From Sphingopyxis terrae subsp. terrae NBRC 15098 (GTDB lineage: Bacteria; Pseudomonadota; Alphaproteobacteria; Sphingomonadales; Sphingomonadaceae): a stretch of DNA of 64,000 bases. The stretch covers positions 496,001-560,000 of the forward strand of contig NZ_BCZQ01000003.1 in NCBI RefSeq assembly GCF_001598815.1, given 5' to 3'. The notes beneath the pieces were generated by a model. That model worked only from the letters and a program-made list of their open reading frames with translations, did no database searches and was not told the origin of the DNA. A program made the position numbers and the translations under genes. Each line of letters begins with the position of its first letter. The first letter of the stretch is position 1. This document shows, piece after piece, positions 36,043-45,111 of the stretch.

Positions 36043-37662
36043 CTATATTGCAATCTGGAAGCTATCGGCGCGTGCGAGTCGCCAAGCGGCGCTGTAAAAA
36101 TCGCGATCCGACGCGCCGCTCAGCAATTCTCCATCTTCCAGAAAAATGTGCAGCTGGGAGAATAACCGGATTTCCGTGAGGCTGACCCGGCGAACAAGAT
36201 GATGCGGGCCAAGCCGGCCGGGGTGATCGAGACCCGCGGCGGCGATCATCTCGGACAGTGCCAACAGCGTATTGCGATGGAAGCTATAAACACGGGCGGC
36301 CTTGTCGCTCACGACAAGCGCGCGCTGGCGCATCGGGTCCTGCGTCGCCACCCCCGTCGGGCACAGATTTGTGTGGCAGGACAGCGACTGAATACAGCCG
36401 ATCGCGAACATGAAGCCCCGTCCGGCATTGGTCCAGTCGGCACCGAGCGCCATCACCGTGGCGATGTCGAAAGCGCTGACGATCTTCCCGGCGGCGCCGA
36501 TCTTGATCTTCTGCCGCAGACCCGCTCCAACCAGCGTGTTGTGGACGAATAGCAGGCTTTCGCGCAGCGGCATGCCGAGATGGTCGGTGAATTCGAGCGG
36601 CGCCGCACCGGTGCCACCCTCCGCGCCGTCGACGACGATATAGTCAGGAAGAATGCCCGTCTTGAGCATGGCTTTCACGATCGCCATGAACTCCCACGGC
36701 TGCCCGACACAGAGCTTGAAGCCCACCGGCTTGCCTTGCGACAGGTCGCGCAGACGCGCGATGAATTGGAGGAGCTCGATCGGGGTGCTGAACGCCGAGT
36801 GGCCCGGCGGGGAAATGCAGTCGCGCCCCATCGGAACGCCCCGCGTCGCGGCAATTTCGGGGGTCACCTTTTCGGCGGGCAGGATGCCCCCCTTGCCGGG
36901 CTTCGCTCCCTGGCTGATCTTGAGCTCGATCATTCGTACCTGCGGATCCGCCGCCTGCTCTGCAAAGCGTTCCGGATCGAAGGCGCCCTGTTCGTCGCGA
37001 CAGCCAAAATAGCCGCTGCCGATCTCCCAGATGAGATCGCCGCCATGTTCGCGGTGATAGGGACTGATCGAACCTTCGCCCGTGTCATGCGCAAAGCCGC
37101 CGAGCTTCGCCCCTTTGTTGAGTGCGCGGATCGCGTTCGCACTGAGCGCGCCGAAACTCATCGCAGAAATATTGAAGATCGACGCCGAATATGGCCGGCG
37201 ACAGGCTTCGCCGCCGATCGGAATACGAAAAGCGGCCGGATCGGCGACAGGAACGGGGCGCGTCGAGTGCGCGATGAACTCGTAGCCATTTTCGTAAACG
37301 TCAACGAGGGTGCCGAATGCTCGCTCACTGACCTCATTCTTGGCCCGCGCATAGACGAGCGAGCGCTGGCTCCGCGAAAAGGGCGTTTCCTCATGATCGT
37401 CCTCGAAGAGATATTGCCGTAGGCCCGGACGAATCTCCTCGAAGAACCATCGCAGTCGGCCGACGATCGGATAGTTGCGGCGTACCGAATGCAGCGGCTG
37501 TCGCAGATCGTAGAGCCCGACGCATGAGAATGTGATGCCTGCGGCGAGCATCGCCCATGCCCAGGGCGCCGGAAGACTGGGAAGGGAAATGAGCGCCGCG
37601 GCTATGCTCGTGGCGAGCGGGATGAAACGAACGAAGGGCAAGGGAAGCTCCGCGACCTGCAT
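36043..37662 (-). CDS. FMN-binding glutamate synthase-domain protein, membrane-linked
   Basis: 539 residues. Two hydrophobic segments near residues 10-50 are followed by the Glu_synthase/FMN-binding TIM barrel: ISAMSFGALSANAIRALNKG, HDTGEGSISPYHREHGGDLI, DGAEGGTGAAPLEFTDHLGM and MALGADWTNAGRGFMFAIGC. A three-cysteine cluster motif (CIQSLSCHTNLCPTG) fits a [3Fe-4S] site. These stand-alone proteins lack the glutaminase domain of GltB and their substrate is not established. Here it ends an operon of small unknown proteins. Confidence 0.88.
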   Translation of the reverse strand: MQVAELPLPFVRFIPLATSIAAALISLPSLPAPWAWAMLAAGITFSCVGLYDLRQPLHSVRRNYPIVGRLRWFFEEIRPGLRQYLFEDDHEETPFSRSQRSLVYARAKNEVSERAFGTLVDVYENGYEFIAHSTRPVPVADPAAFRIPIGGEACRRPYSASIFNISAMSFGALSANAIRALNKGAKLGGFAHDTGEGSISPYHREHGGDLIWEIGSGYFGCRDEQGAFDPERFAEQAADPQVRMIELKISQGAKPGKGGILPAEKVTPEIAATRGVPMGRDCISPPGHSAFSTPIELLQFIARLRDLSQGKPVGFKLCVGQPWEFMAIVKAMLKTGILPDYIVVDGAEGGTGAAPLEFTDHLGMPLRESLLFVHNTLVGAGLRQKIKIGAAGKIVSAFDIATVMALGADWTNAGRGFMFAIGCIQSLSCHTNLCPTGVATQDPMRQRALVVSDKAARVYSFHRNTLLALSEMIAAAGLDHPGRLGPHHLVRRVSLTEIRLFSQLHIFLEDGELLSGASDRDFYSAAWRLARADSFQIAI

Positions 37663-37705
37663 CAGGCCAGATGTGAGAGTGGGGCGTTGACCGGCTGCCG
37701 CGCGG

Positions 37706-38014
37706 TCAGCTGAGCAACGGATGCAAGCCGGCGACCGCGAGCGCCGCGGGCAACAGGAGGGAAATCGCGAACCCTGTTAATGGGGCCTCGAGGTCGGGTT
37801 CGTGATCGCCATAAAATTGCGCCAATTTTCCTGAAAGCCGGACGTCGCCGATGATCACGGCCTGCTCGGCGAGCGACAGGGTCCGAAACTGCCGCATCAG
37901 CGCGGCTTGCTCCTGCCTTCCAAGGTCGGGATAGCGGTCGAGCCATTTCCCCGCAGCCTTCAATGCGGGCGACCGCGGCCGCCATATCTCCGTTTGTGCC
38001 TTGTATTTGCTCAT
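37706..38014 (-). CDS. hypothetical protein with C-terminal hydrophobic helix
   Basis: 102 residues, start MSKYKAQTEIWRPRSPALKA. Soluble charged N-terminal 70 residues (a helical segment around QEQAALMRQFRTLSLAEQAV) and one hydrophobic segment near the C-terminus (TGFAISLLLPAALAVAGL). No family recognised. Preceded by AAAAATGAGC on the minus strand and followed 43 bases later by the glutamate-synthase-domain gene, so it belongs to that operon. Confidence 0.6.
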   Translation of the reverse strand: MSKYKAQTEIWRPRSPALKAAGKWLDRYPDLGRQEQAALMRQFRTLSLAEQAVIIGDVRLSGKLAQFYGDHEPDLEAPLTGFAISLLLPAALAVAGLHPLLS

Positions 38015-38079
38015 TTTTCGTGTCTTTCGGGTGCCGCTAGAGAGCGCGCAGCATGCCGGATCCTCAAAAAAGCCGCGTC

Positions 38080-38325
38080 TCATCGCCGGACTTCGGCGAT
38101 CTGGGCGGTGGCGAGACGGGATTGGGCGGGACTCGTTGAAATAAACGCGGCCATGATCGAGAAGTACACACAGGCGGTGACCAACCATCCGCGTCCCGGC
38201 CTTTGCGTTATGGCAAGCATCGGGCTGTGCAGGCCGATGACCACCGCGACGAGAAGCAGGCCGAATATGTCTCCGACAGTGTAATTCCAATGGAAGCTTG
38301 CTTCCGACCATTCGCGCATCATCAT
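38080..38325 (-). CDS. small two-helix membrane protein
   Basis: 81 residues: MMMREWSEASFHWNYTVGDI then FGLLLVAVVIGLHSPMLAI (helix 1) and WLVTACVYFSIMAAFI (helix 2), with a basic C-terminal tail. Starts inside the stop region of the preceding 46-residue ORF (4-base overlap). No family recognised. Confidence 0.6.
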   Translation of the reverse strand: MMMREWSEASFHWNYTVGDIFGLLLVAVVIGLHSPMLAITQRPGRGWLVTACVYFSIMAAFISTSPAQSRLATAQIAEVRR

Positions 38326-38462
38326 TCAACTCCGACAATTATCGTGCCGACGCCCCAGCAGACGGTGACAAACAGGGTGACGAACATGACCAGCGTCAGC
38401 ATCCGCATTCGGCAACTCAACCGAGAAGCCTCGCCTGGCGAGCCAAATAATGGGCTGTTCAT
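38322..38462 (-). CDS. very small single-helix membrane protein
   Basis: 46 residues: MNSPLFGSPGEASRLSCRMR then a single helix MLTLVMFVTLFVTVCWGVG. It overlaps the upstream gene (stop 38459) by ATGA and the downstream one by 4 bases, so it is translationally coupled on both sides, which is the main evidence that it is real. No family recognised. Confidence 0.6.
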   Translation of the reverse strand: MNSPLFGSPGEASRLSCRMRMLTLVMFVTLFVTVCWGVGTIIVGVE

Positions 38463-39022
38463 GGCGCGCGCTCCTCGTCGGCCAACGCCACGCAGCGTGC
38501 TTGCAGCGCGCTCACCAAGGCGAGCATTTCGCGGCGGACGGACGCCGGCGCTGCTATTCGCGGGTCGCACCAAAGATCGGCATATAGGTCGGCATAAGCG
38601 CGCAATTTGACCGAGACCTCGGCCCTGACACCCTTCAGGCGGCGTTCGATGTCGGCCGCACACTGCGCCGCGCGTTCAATCGGCAGACCGCGTCCGGCGA
38701 CATCGCCCCAGGCTGCACGGCGCTGCGCCTCCACGGCAAGCCAGCCCGGGGGGGTCGTGAAGTGGCGCCGCAGCGCGGCGACCATGGCTCTGGGCCGCGC
38801 CGCGCCGGGATACAAACGCAGCGCCGCCGCCAGCAATTGGTCTTCCGCGAGGGGTGACTGTTCCAATTGGTCGATCGGGGTAAGACCGTGGCCGGAAACG
38901 GCACGCAGGCGCGCAGCTTCGTGCGGAAGCGCGAGCATCGAACTCGCGCGGCGCGCCGCTTTGTCTACTATTCGGCGGAACAGCAGCTGCTGTTCCCGGG
39001 AGGCAGTCACGTAAATCTCCAT
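38459..39022 (-). CDS. hypothetical helical protein heading the small-protein operon
   Basis: About 187 residues from ATG 39022 (MEIYVTASREQQLLFRRIVD); an in-frame TTG at 39061 would add 13. Strongly alpha-helical, Ala/Arg/Leu-rich, no signal peptide or membrane segment. The part DIERRLKGVRAEVSVKLRAY and LVSALQARCVALADEE look like coiled helices. No recognised domain. ATGA overlap with the next gene fixes the 3' end. Function unknown. Confidence 0.65.
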   Translation of the reverse strand: MEIYVTASREQQLLFRRIVDKAARRASSMLALPHEAARLRAVSGHGLTPIDQLEQSPLAEDQLLAAALRLYPGAARPRAMVAALRRHFTTPPGWLAVEAQRRAAWGDVAGRGLPIERAAQCAADIERRLKGVRAEVSVKLRAYADLYADLWCDPRIAAPASVRREMLALVSALQARCVALADEERAP

Positions 39023-39436
39023 GGCCGCCAACCGGAGGCTGGCGGCGCGCTGTTGCAGCAATTCGAGGACAAGGTCTCTGAGCGGGACAATCTGCGCGCC
39101 GGTGCAGGATCCAAGGATCCCCCGCGTCGGATAGTGAAGCGTCGATCATCGCTTTCGATCGGGCTCGAAGCGCTGTCTGCGGTCGAGGAACACCCCGGGT
39201 CCGCCACGCGCGGAGCCGGGGCGGCTAGCGTTCGAGCAGCCGGCCCACATAGTGCGCAAAGCGCGAGGGAGATGAAGCGTTATCGCTCATGACGTCCTCA
39301 AGATGGCGCTCCGGCCGCGGAAGTCAAGCTTGGCCTTCCGCGGCGGCATACGCCGGCGGCCCGGTGAGCCGCTGCATTCGGGCAAAGATCGATTATCATG
39401 CCGGCTGCTGAGGTTGCCGGCATTCGGGTACCGCAG
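39023..39436. other. intergenic region with possible 21-codon leader ORF and a hairpin
   Basis: About 410 bases with no large gene. On the minus strand 39290-39225 encodes MSDNASSPSRFAHYVGRLLE plus R and a TAG stop, with GAGGACGTC directly before the ATG; this could be a leader peptide or a gene start remnant of the downstream operon. GC palindromes flank it. Otherwise nothing recognised. Confidence 0.35.
39314..39344. terminator. GC-rich hairpin downstream of the Lrp gene
   Basis: GCCGCGGAAG (39314-39323) and CTTCCGCGGC (39335-39344) form a perfect 10-base stem with an 11-base loop. It lies about 90 bases beyond the Lrp stop on its strand. No T-run on either side, so intrinsic termination is uncertain. 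Confidence 0.45.
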
Positions 39437-39883
39437 CTACATCCTGCGATGGCTGCGCATCGCAAAGCTCGACGTAATCCGCGCCACCCCGGGCAGCCGG
39501 GACAGAACGTCGCGGTGGAACGCGCCATAATCGTCGATTCCTCCAATCTGAACGTGTAGAATATAGTCGCCATCGCCCGTCATAAGAAACCATTCCTGAA
39601 CTTCCGGGTGCCGGCGGAGCGCTGCCTCGAAACGCAGCAAATATTCCTCCGACTGGCGTTCGAGTTCCACCTGCACGATCGCGATCGTCCCTTCGTCCGG
39701 CGACCCACCCGCCACGATCGTCGTATAACCTCTGATCACACCCGACTGTTCGAGGAGCCGCACACGGCGCAAACAGGCCGAGGGGGAGAGTCCGACCTCG
39801 GCGGCGAGATCGCTGTTCGTGATCCGGGCATTCAGTCGCAGACTATTCAGGATGCGGCGATCCATATCACTCAGACTCGGCAC
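39437..39883 (-). CDS. Lrp/AsnC-family regulator
   Basis: 148 residues. HTH: LSDMDRRILNSLRLNARITN then SDLAAEVGLSPSACLRRVRL, followed by the RAM ligand domain (EEYLLRFEAALRRHPEVQEW, FLMTGDGDYILHV). Divergent from alr-dadA-ridA by 121 bases; this is the genomic position of DadR/Lrp-type regulators that activate alanine catabolism with L-alanine as effector. Confidence 0.92.
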   Translation of the reverse strand: MPSLSDMDRRILNSLRLNARITNSDLAAEVGLSPSACLRRVRLLEQSGVIRGYTTIVAGGSPDEGTIAIVQVELERQSEEYLLRFEAALRRHPEVQEWFLMTGDGDYILHVQIGGIDDYGAFHRDVLSRLPGVARITSSFAMRSHRRM

Positions 39884-40004
39884 GAAGATTCCTCCATCTG
39901 TTCGAAGATTCTTTCAAGAAATGCGGAAATCAGCACTGCTATTGGTCAATTCGGCGAAAAATTGCGCATAGTGCGCGCTACTCTCAGCGGCGAGGGAGAG
40001 GAAG

Positions 40005-41144
40005 TTGGAATCGAAGTCGCCGCCCCATTCGAGCCGCCTCATCGTCGACAATGATGCGATCACTGCGAATTTTCGGGATCTTGCGAGGCGTGTTGCGCCC
40101 GCGATGTGCGGAGCCGTCATCAAGGCTGACGGCTATGGTCTAGGCGCCGCAAATGTCGCACCTGCGCTTCTCCACGCCGGCTGCTGCAGCTTTTTTGTCG
40201 CGCGGCTAAGCGAGGCGGAGGAGCTCCAGGGGCGCGTGGGCCGCGACTGCGCGATCCTGATCCTGAACGGTCTCGACCCCGGCAGCGAAGCGGCCTGCTG
40301 CGATGCAGGCTTTGTTCCCGTGCTGAATTCCCCCGCTCAGCTCGCCGCCTGGCGCGCCCATGCCCGATCAGCCGCGCGGCCGCTACCAGCCGCGCTGCAG
40401 GTCGACACGGGCATGTCGCGGCTCGGCCTCACGCCCGAAACCGCGGTGACCGCCGCGCGAGAGCCGGGATTGCCGGAGGAGATCGACCTCAAGCTGTTGA
40501 TGACGCACCTTGCCTGCGGAGACGAGCCGCTACGCGAGTCAAATATCGACCAACTCCGCCGCTTCGAGGCGGTCGCGGCGTATTTTCCTGGCGTTCCGAA
40601 GTCGATCGCGAACAGCGCCGGCGCGTTTCTTGGAACGGATTTCCACTGCGATCTGGTGCGCGCCGGGATCGCATTGTTCGGCGTCGCCCCGGTCACGAAA
40701 GCAGAGACCCTGCGTCCGGCGGTGCGTCTGGAGGCACGTGTCCTGCAGATTCGTACCGTCACGGCTGGCACGGGGGTCGGCTATGGCCTCGACCATGTCG
40801 CGGCGGCGGCGCAACGGCTTGCAACAATCGCCACGGGCTATGCCGACGGCTGGCCGCGAAGTCTCGGCGACAAGGGCGCCGTCTGGCACCGGGGCGTGCG
40901 GCTTCCGATCGTCGGGCGCATTTCGATGGACAGCCTGACGGTCGACATCGGCGGCCTTGCCGAAGCGGATATTTCGGAGGGAGACTTTGTGGAGCTGCTG
41001 GGCCCTTCGCAATCCATTGCCGATGTCGCGCGGGATGCCGGAACCATCGGGTACGAAATCATGACCGGTCTCGGAAGGCGGCACACCCGCTTCGTCATCG
41101 AAAATGGACGGGTGCGCAATGCGCCTGATGGAAAAGCGGCATGA
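40005..41144 (+). CDS. alr: catabolic alanine racemase
   Basis: 379 residues. TTG start at 40005 with GAGGGAGAGGAAG upstream. PLP lysine: [18 protein letters not shown]-terminal barrel: [14 protein letters not shown] with the expected residues, [14 protein letters not shown] contains the active-site region, and [12 protein letters not shown] the conserved Tyr. No signal peptide. Next gene dadA starts inside its stop, so this is the DadX-type racemase making D-alanine for oxidation. Confidence 0.94.
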   Translation: MESKSPPHSSRLIVDNDAITANFRDLARRVAPAMCGAVIKADGYGLGAANVAPALLHAGCCSFFVARLSEAEELQGRVGRDCAILILNGLDPGSEAACCDAGFVPVLNSPAQLAAWRAHARSAARPLPAALQVDTGMSRLGLTPETAVTAAREPGLPEEIDLKLLMTHLACGDEPLRESNIDQLRRFEAVAAYFPGVPKSIANSAGAFLGTDFHCDLVRAGIALFGVAPVTKAETLRPAVRLEARVLQIRTVTAGTGVGYGLDHVAAAAQRLATIATGYADGWPRSLGDKGAVWHRGVRLPIVGRISMDSLTVDIGGLAEADISEGDFVELLGPSQSIADVARDAGTIGYEIMTGLGRRHTRFVIENGRVRNAPDGKAA

Positions 41145-42397
41145 GAGTGGTCGTGCTGGGTGCCGGCGTCGTCGGCGTGACGTCTGCCTATTATCTGGCC
41201 GAAGCGGGTCATGAGGTCATACTCATCGACCGACAACCCGGGCCAGCGCTCGAGACAAGCTTCGCCAATGCCGGCGAAATATCGCCGGGTTATGCGTCGC
41301 CCTGGGCAGCGCCAGGCATCCCGCTGAAAGCCATGCGCTGGCTGTTCATGAAACATGCCCCGCTGATCCTAAAGCCGCGCATCGACATGGCGATGCTGCG
41401 ATGGATCGTCGCGATGCTGCGAAACTGCACATCGGCGCGTTATGCGCTCAACAAGAGCCGCATGATACGGCTTGCCGAATTTAGCCGCGACGAACTGATC
41501 GCGCTGCGCGGGCAACTGCCGCTCGATTATGAACAGCGCTCGCAAGGGACCCTCCAGCTGTTTCGGACCCAGAAGCAGTTCGACGACAGCGCGGGCGATA
41601 TCGCGGTGCTCGAACATTACGGCGTCGCCTATGAATTGCTTGGCCGGGACGCTTGCGTCGCTGCCGAGCCCGGATTGTCGGCGGCGCGGGACCGTTTCGT
41701 CGGCGGTCTGCGTCTGCCCGGCGACGAGACCGGCGACTGTCACCTGTTCACGTGCCAGCTTGCCGCCCACCTGCCTGCAATGGGCGTCGAGCTCCGCTAC
41801 AGCTCGCATATCTTCGGCCTGGAGATAGGCGAAGGCCGCGTCGACAGCGTGCGTACCGACACGGGACTGATCCGAGGCGACGCCTATGTGGTCGCGCTCG
41901 GCAGCCATTCACCCTTGATCCTGCGCCCCGCCGGACTGTCCTTGCCGGTCTATCCGGTCAAGGGCTATTCGATCACCCTGCCCGTCGCCGATGCAGACCG
42001 AGCGCCGGTATCGACGCTGCTCGACGAGAGCTACAAGATCGCGATCACGCGGCTTGGCGACCGGATCAGGGTCGGGGGTATGGCCGAACTCTCCGGCTTC
42101 AACGGGACGCTGCCGTCACAGCGTGAAGCGACGTTGCGCCATTCGCTGGACGATTTGTTCCCGGGCGCCGCCGACGCGGACGCACCGTCGCATTTCTGGA
42201 GCGGGTTGCGTCCGATGACGCCCGATAGCACGCCGGTAATTGGCGCGACCCCGGTGCCGAACCTTTTTCTCAACACCGGACACGGCACCTTGGGCTGGAC
42301 GATGGCTTGCGGATCGGGGCGGCTTGTCGCGTCGCTGGTCGGCGGCGAGCGTCCGCCGATCGATCCCGCCGGTCTCGGAATAGATCGCTACATCTGA
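41141..42397 (+). CDS. dadA: D-amino acid dehydrogenase
   Basis: 418 residues. Rossmann start [20 protein letters not shown] and [20 protein letters not shown] are near-identical in style to DadA; the [20 protein letters not shown] segment is also diagnostic. FAD-linked membrane-associated dehydrogenase that converts D-alanine to pyruvate and ammonia, passing electrons to the quinone pool. ATGA overlap with alr. Start MRVV at 41141. Confidence 0.96.
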   Translation: MRVVVLGAGVVGVTSAYYLAEAGHEVILIDRQPGPALETSFANAGEISPGYASPWAAPGIPLKAMRWLFMKHAPLILKPRIDMAMLRWIVAMLRNCTSARYALNKSRMIRLAEFSRDELIALRGQLPLDYEQRSQGTLQLFRTQKQFDDSAGDIAVLEHYGVAYELLGRDACVAAEPGLSAARDRFVGGLRLPGDETGDCHLFTCQLAAHLPAMGVELRYSSHIFGLEIGEGRVDSVRTDTGLIRGDAYVVALGSHSPLILRPAGLSLPVYPVKGYSITLPVADADRAPVSTLLDESYKIAITRLGDRIRVGGMAELSGFNGTLPSQREATLRHSLDDLFPGAADADAPSHFWSGLRPMTPDSTPVIGATPVPNLFLNTGHGTLGWTMACGSGRLVASLVGGERPPIDPAGLGIDRYI

Positions 42398-42418
42398 AAC
42401 AGACGGAAAGGAAAATTG

Positions 42419-42766
42419 ATGACTATCGAACGCCTCCATTCGGGCCCGCGCATGAGCCAGGCCGTGATCCATAATGGCCTTGTCTATCTCGCGAGCCAGA
42501 TCGGCGCACCCGGCGAGGACACGGCCGCGCAGACCCGTGCGGTGCTCGACAAGATCGATGCGCTCCTCGCCGAGGCGGGAACCGACAAATCGCATGTGCT
42601 CACCGCCACGATCTGGCTTGCAGACATGAGCGATTTCGGCGCGATGAACGAGATATGGGATCAGTGGGTTGGCGGCGCCAATGCCCCCGCGCGGGCAACC
42701 GGAGAGGTGAAGCTCGCGACGCCCGACTATCGCGTCGAAATCATCATAACAGCCGCGCTTCCCTGA
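42419..42766 (+). CDS. RidA-family enamine/imine deaminase
   Basis: 115 residues. MTIERLHSGPRMSQAVIHNG, YLASQIGAPGEDTAAQTRAV and DKSHVLTATIWLADMSDFGA are YjgF/RidA-fold signatures; the C-terminal region ATGEVKLATPDYRVEIIITA carries the conserved Arg and Glu region. Start chosen at ATG 42419 with AAAGGAAAATTG before it. It is 21 bases after dadA and likely removes the 2-iminopropionate released by alanine oxidation. Confidence 0.93.
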   Translation: MTIERLHSGPRMSQAVIHNGLVYLASQIGAPGEDTAAQTRAVLDKIDALLAEAGTDKSHVLTATIWLADMSDFGAMNEIWDQWVGGANAPARATGEVKLATPDYRVEIIITAALP

Positions 42767-43184
42767 TCAGGACAGGTACGCCCTCGCGGAGCGTTGCGGC
42801 GGCCCGGAACCGAAAAGGCCGACGCCGTTACCCATATCGAGTGGGCGCGGCGCCGCTTTTCGATTTTCCGCATGCGACGGCGCCTGTCGTTCTGCGCGAT
42901 GATAGGTTTTTTTGCCGTCTTCGCAGTTGAATCGAAAACTGCCGATCGGCCAAGGGCGGCGGAATGCGCCCGGTTCGGGACCGCTTCACCTACCGGGTGA
43001 GCGCGCCAAATATTCGGTGGGTTCAAGCAGGCGATCGACCGCCAACTGCAGGATGAGCGGCTCGACGCTGACACCCTGATGCAGGAGGCGGACTGGATGA
43101 AATTTCCGGATCTCGTCGTCGGGGCCAAACCCAAGCCGGGGCGCCGTCAAAGGCCGCCATGGGGCCGCGCAGTTCGCTTCCGAA
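42767..43184. other. 418-base region without a confident gene
   Basis: Contains a + strand reading ARQIFGGFKQAIDRQLQDER, DADTLMQEADWMKFPDLVVG, which looks protein-like for about 40 residues but lacks a proper start (a TGA precedes it) and overlaps the DUF488 3' end. No promoter, tRNA or terminator recognised. May hold a fragment of a lost gene. Confidence 0.35.
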
Positions 43185-43760
43185 TTATGTCGTTCTCCGA
43201 GCGCCAAGACTGGGGGCCGGCTCGTCGGGATATATCAGGTAGCTTTCGACCGGTGTGGCGGCCGGGGTCATTTTTGCCGGCTCTACCCGGCCTGCCCCCA
43301 TAAGGTGGTACACGGCGCATCCCTTATTCAACAGATAGTCGGCCACAATCCGCCGGTGGCAGCGCCACCAGACAGCCTCGGAGCACATTATGGCACTGGA
43401 CTTCTGGCCGCCCCGTTCAAGTAGTTCGGCGAGTGCGACCTGGAACGGCTTGGTCGTGGCATAGTCCGCATAGTTGTGAAAACTCTGGTTCTTCCAGAAA
43501 CCGTTCGTGGCCGGATCGACCGACAGCTGCCGCGGCCTCCGCCCGCCAAGGTCCTTCAGATACACATGGCCAATTTGATATTGCTCAAGCGTGCGCGGAA
43601 GTGTGTCGAGATTATATTGAGGGTTGGTTCGCGAGCGCGGATGAGACCGTATATCGACGATTTGCGTTACCCCGACGGCACGCAGAATATCGACGAAGAC
43701 TTCGATCGTCCGTGTCGAATGGCCGATTGTGTAAATCGACAGGGCGGCGGCCTCAATCAT
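43185..43760 (-). CDS. DUF488 family protein
   Basis: 191 residues. Motifs IYTIGHSTRTIEVFVDILR, VDIRSHPRSRTNPQYN, and CSEAVWWRCHRRIVADYL contain the conserved H, R and C residues of DUF488. The family function is unproven; some members are linked with nucleic-acid repair or stress. It starts inside the end of the uracil-DNA-glycosylase-like gene (8-base overlap), so both are in one operon and may act in the same process. Confidence 0.9.
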   Translation of the reverse strand: MIEAAALSIYTIGHSTRTIEVFVDILRAVGVTQIVDIRSHPRSRTNPQYNLDTLPRTLEQYQIGHVYLKDLGGRRPRQLSVDPATNGFWKNQSFHNYADYATTKPFQVALAELLERGGQKSSAIMCSEAVWWRCHRRIVADYLLNKGCAVYHLMGAGRVEPAKMTPAATPVESYLIYPDEPAPSLGARRTT

Positions 43761-44343
43761 CGTCCGTCCCTTTTCCCAACGCCTGTCTCATGGCGGATTT
43801 GAGAGCGGGAAGAACATCGAATTCGAACCAGCGATTTCGCTCGATCCAAATTTGTGATCGCCAGGATGGATGAGGTAACGGAAAATAATCCGGTAGATAG
43901 TCTCGGTAATGGCGGACACGCTCTTCCACCTTGCCGGGCCCCAAGGCGGCCGCCTGCGCGTAGGATCCCACGAGCAAGGTAAGACGAATGTGGGGCATGT
44001 GGGCGAGAAGGCGTGATCGCCAAAGCGGCGCGCACTCCCGGCGAGGAGGGGCGTCGCCGCCCGCGCTGCGCCCGGGATAGCAAAACCCCATAGGAAGAAT
44101 CGCAATTGACTGCGCATCGCAAAAGATGTCGTCCGACAGGCCGGTCCACGCGCGCAGCCGATCGCCCGATGGATCGGCGAACGGAACGCCCGACGCGTGG
44201 ACTTTAGATCCTGGAGCCTGGCTCGCGATTAGCAGTCGCGCTTCGCGCGAGGCCTGCAGAACGGGGCGGGTTCCATGCGGGAGATGCAGAGCGCATGTCT
44301 GACATTGCCGCACCTCCTCGATCAGACTTTCAATAGAATTCAT
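43753..44343 (-). CDS. uracil-DNA glycosylase family protein
   Basis: 196 residues. ARLLIASQAPGSKVHASGVP then FADPSGDRLRAWTGL resembles motif 1 of the UDG superfamily (mug/udgX type); LLVGSYAQAAALG and LPHPSWRSQIWIERNRWF are the following core strands and the H-P-S motif. The catalytic pattern differs from Ung, so the exact glycosylase class is not certain. Repair of deaminated or modified bases is likely. N-terminal CQTCALH pair of Cys is present, sometimes seen in FeS-containing UDGs, but without the full four-Cys set. Confidence 0.82.
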   Translation of the reverse strand: MNSIESLIEEVRQCQTCALHLPHGTRPVLQASREARLLIASQAPGSKVHASGVPFADPSGDRLRAWTGLSDDIFCDAQSIAILPMGFCYPGRSAGGDAPPRRECAPLWRSRLLAHMPHIRLTLLVGSYAQAAALGPGKVEERVRHYRDYLPDYFPLPHPSWRSQIWIERNRWFEFDVLPALKSAMRQALGKGTDDD

Positions 44344-44481
44344 GTTGAAACCTGCAACTGCATCTGCGTGGCTTCAACCAGGAACGCCGGTGGTCGGCGG
44401 CGGTTGCGGGCGCTTTCCCTGCGGATCCGGCGTTCGGGCAGACGTTGCGCCGAGCGGACGATTCAGCGGACTGGCGAAAGA

Positions 44482-45111
44482 TCAATCCTGCGTCCGCTGC
44501 CCGTCGAGCTGGATGATCGTCGCCATTCGAACGAGGTCCGACAGCGTTTTCGCCTGCATCTTCATCATGGCATTCGCCCGATAGACCTCGACCGTCCGTG
44601 CGCTGATCGAGAGATCAAAGGCTATGGCCTTGTTCGCCTTGCCGGCGACAAGACCATCGACAACCTCGCGCTCGCGCGCCGAAAGCGCGGCCATGCGGTC
44701 CATGATCGCCTGTCGTTCCGCCCGCGCGGTTTCGCTACCGGTCTGCTGTGTCAGCGCCCGCCGGATTGCACCCAGCATGATGTCATCGTCGAAAGGCTTC
44801 TCGATGAAATCGGCGACACCGGCCTTCATGGCCTGAATGGCGAGCGGGACATCGGCATGACCGGTAATCATAATGACCGGGATAGACGCGCCCCGAGCCT
44901 TCAATGTCTCCACCAACTCCATCCCGCTGGTCCCTGGCATCCGTACGTCGGTCACGACGCAAGCGCCATCGAGTGGCGGTGATGCCTTTAGAAAGGCGTC
45001 GGCAGACGCAAAGCCCCGGACACGGATGCCGGTGCAATCAAGCAGAAATTCGAGCGAACCGCGCGCGCCGTCATCGTCGTCGACCACATAGACGATCGGA
45101 TCATTCGCCAT
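44482..45111 (-). CDS. fixJ: FixJ-type response regulator
   Basis: 209 residues. Receiver: [17 protein letters not shown] acidic pocket, [14 protein letters not shown] with phospho-Asp, MITGHAD, and EKPFDD Lys. Lux[24 protein letters not shown] and [20 protein letters not shown], matching FixJ/TtrR. ATG 45111 has GAGGAG 7-12 bases upstream and lies within the 3' end of the fixL gene. It probably activates the divergent aox operon at low oxygen. Confidence 0.93.
   Translation of the reverse strand: MANDPIVYVVDDDDGARGSLEFLLDCTGIRVRGFASADAFLKASPPLDGACVVTDVRMPGTSGMELVETLKARGASIPVIMITGHADVPLAIQAMKAGVADFIEKPFDDDIMLGAIRRALTQQTGSETARAERQAIMDRMAALSAREREVVDGLVAGKANKAIAFDLSISARTVEVYRANAMMKMQAKTLSDLVRMATIIQLDGQRTQD

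Noticed and set aside
35814-36053. Minus-strand ORF of 79 residues after the DUF6671 remnant.
   Set aside because: Parts look protein-like but no family matches, no ribosome site is clear and it overlaps the certain gene. Reported only as a region without confident gene.
39314-39344. Strong intrinsic terminator for the Lrp gene.
   Set aside because: A perfect stem but no T-run in either direction; kept only as a low-confidence hairpin.
43079-43303. Plus-strand ORF (74 codons) between ridA and DUF488.
   Set aside because: The natural-looking part has a TGA upstream and no start, and the rest overlaps the opposite DUF488 gene. Not supported as a gene.
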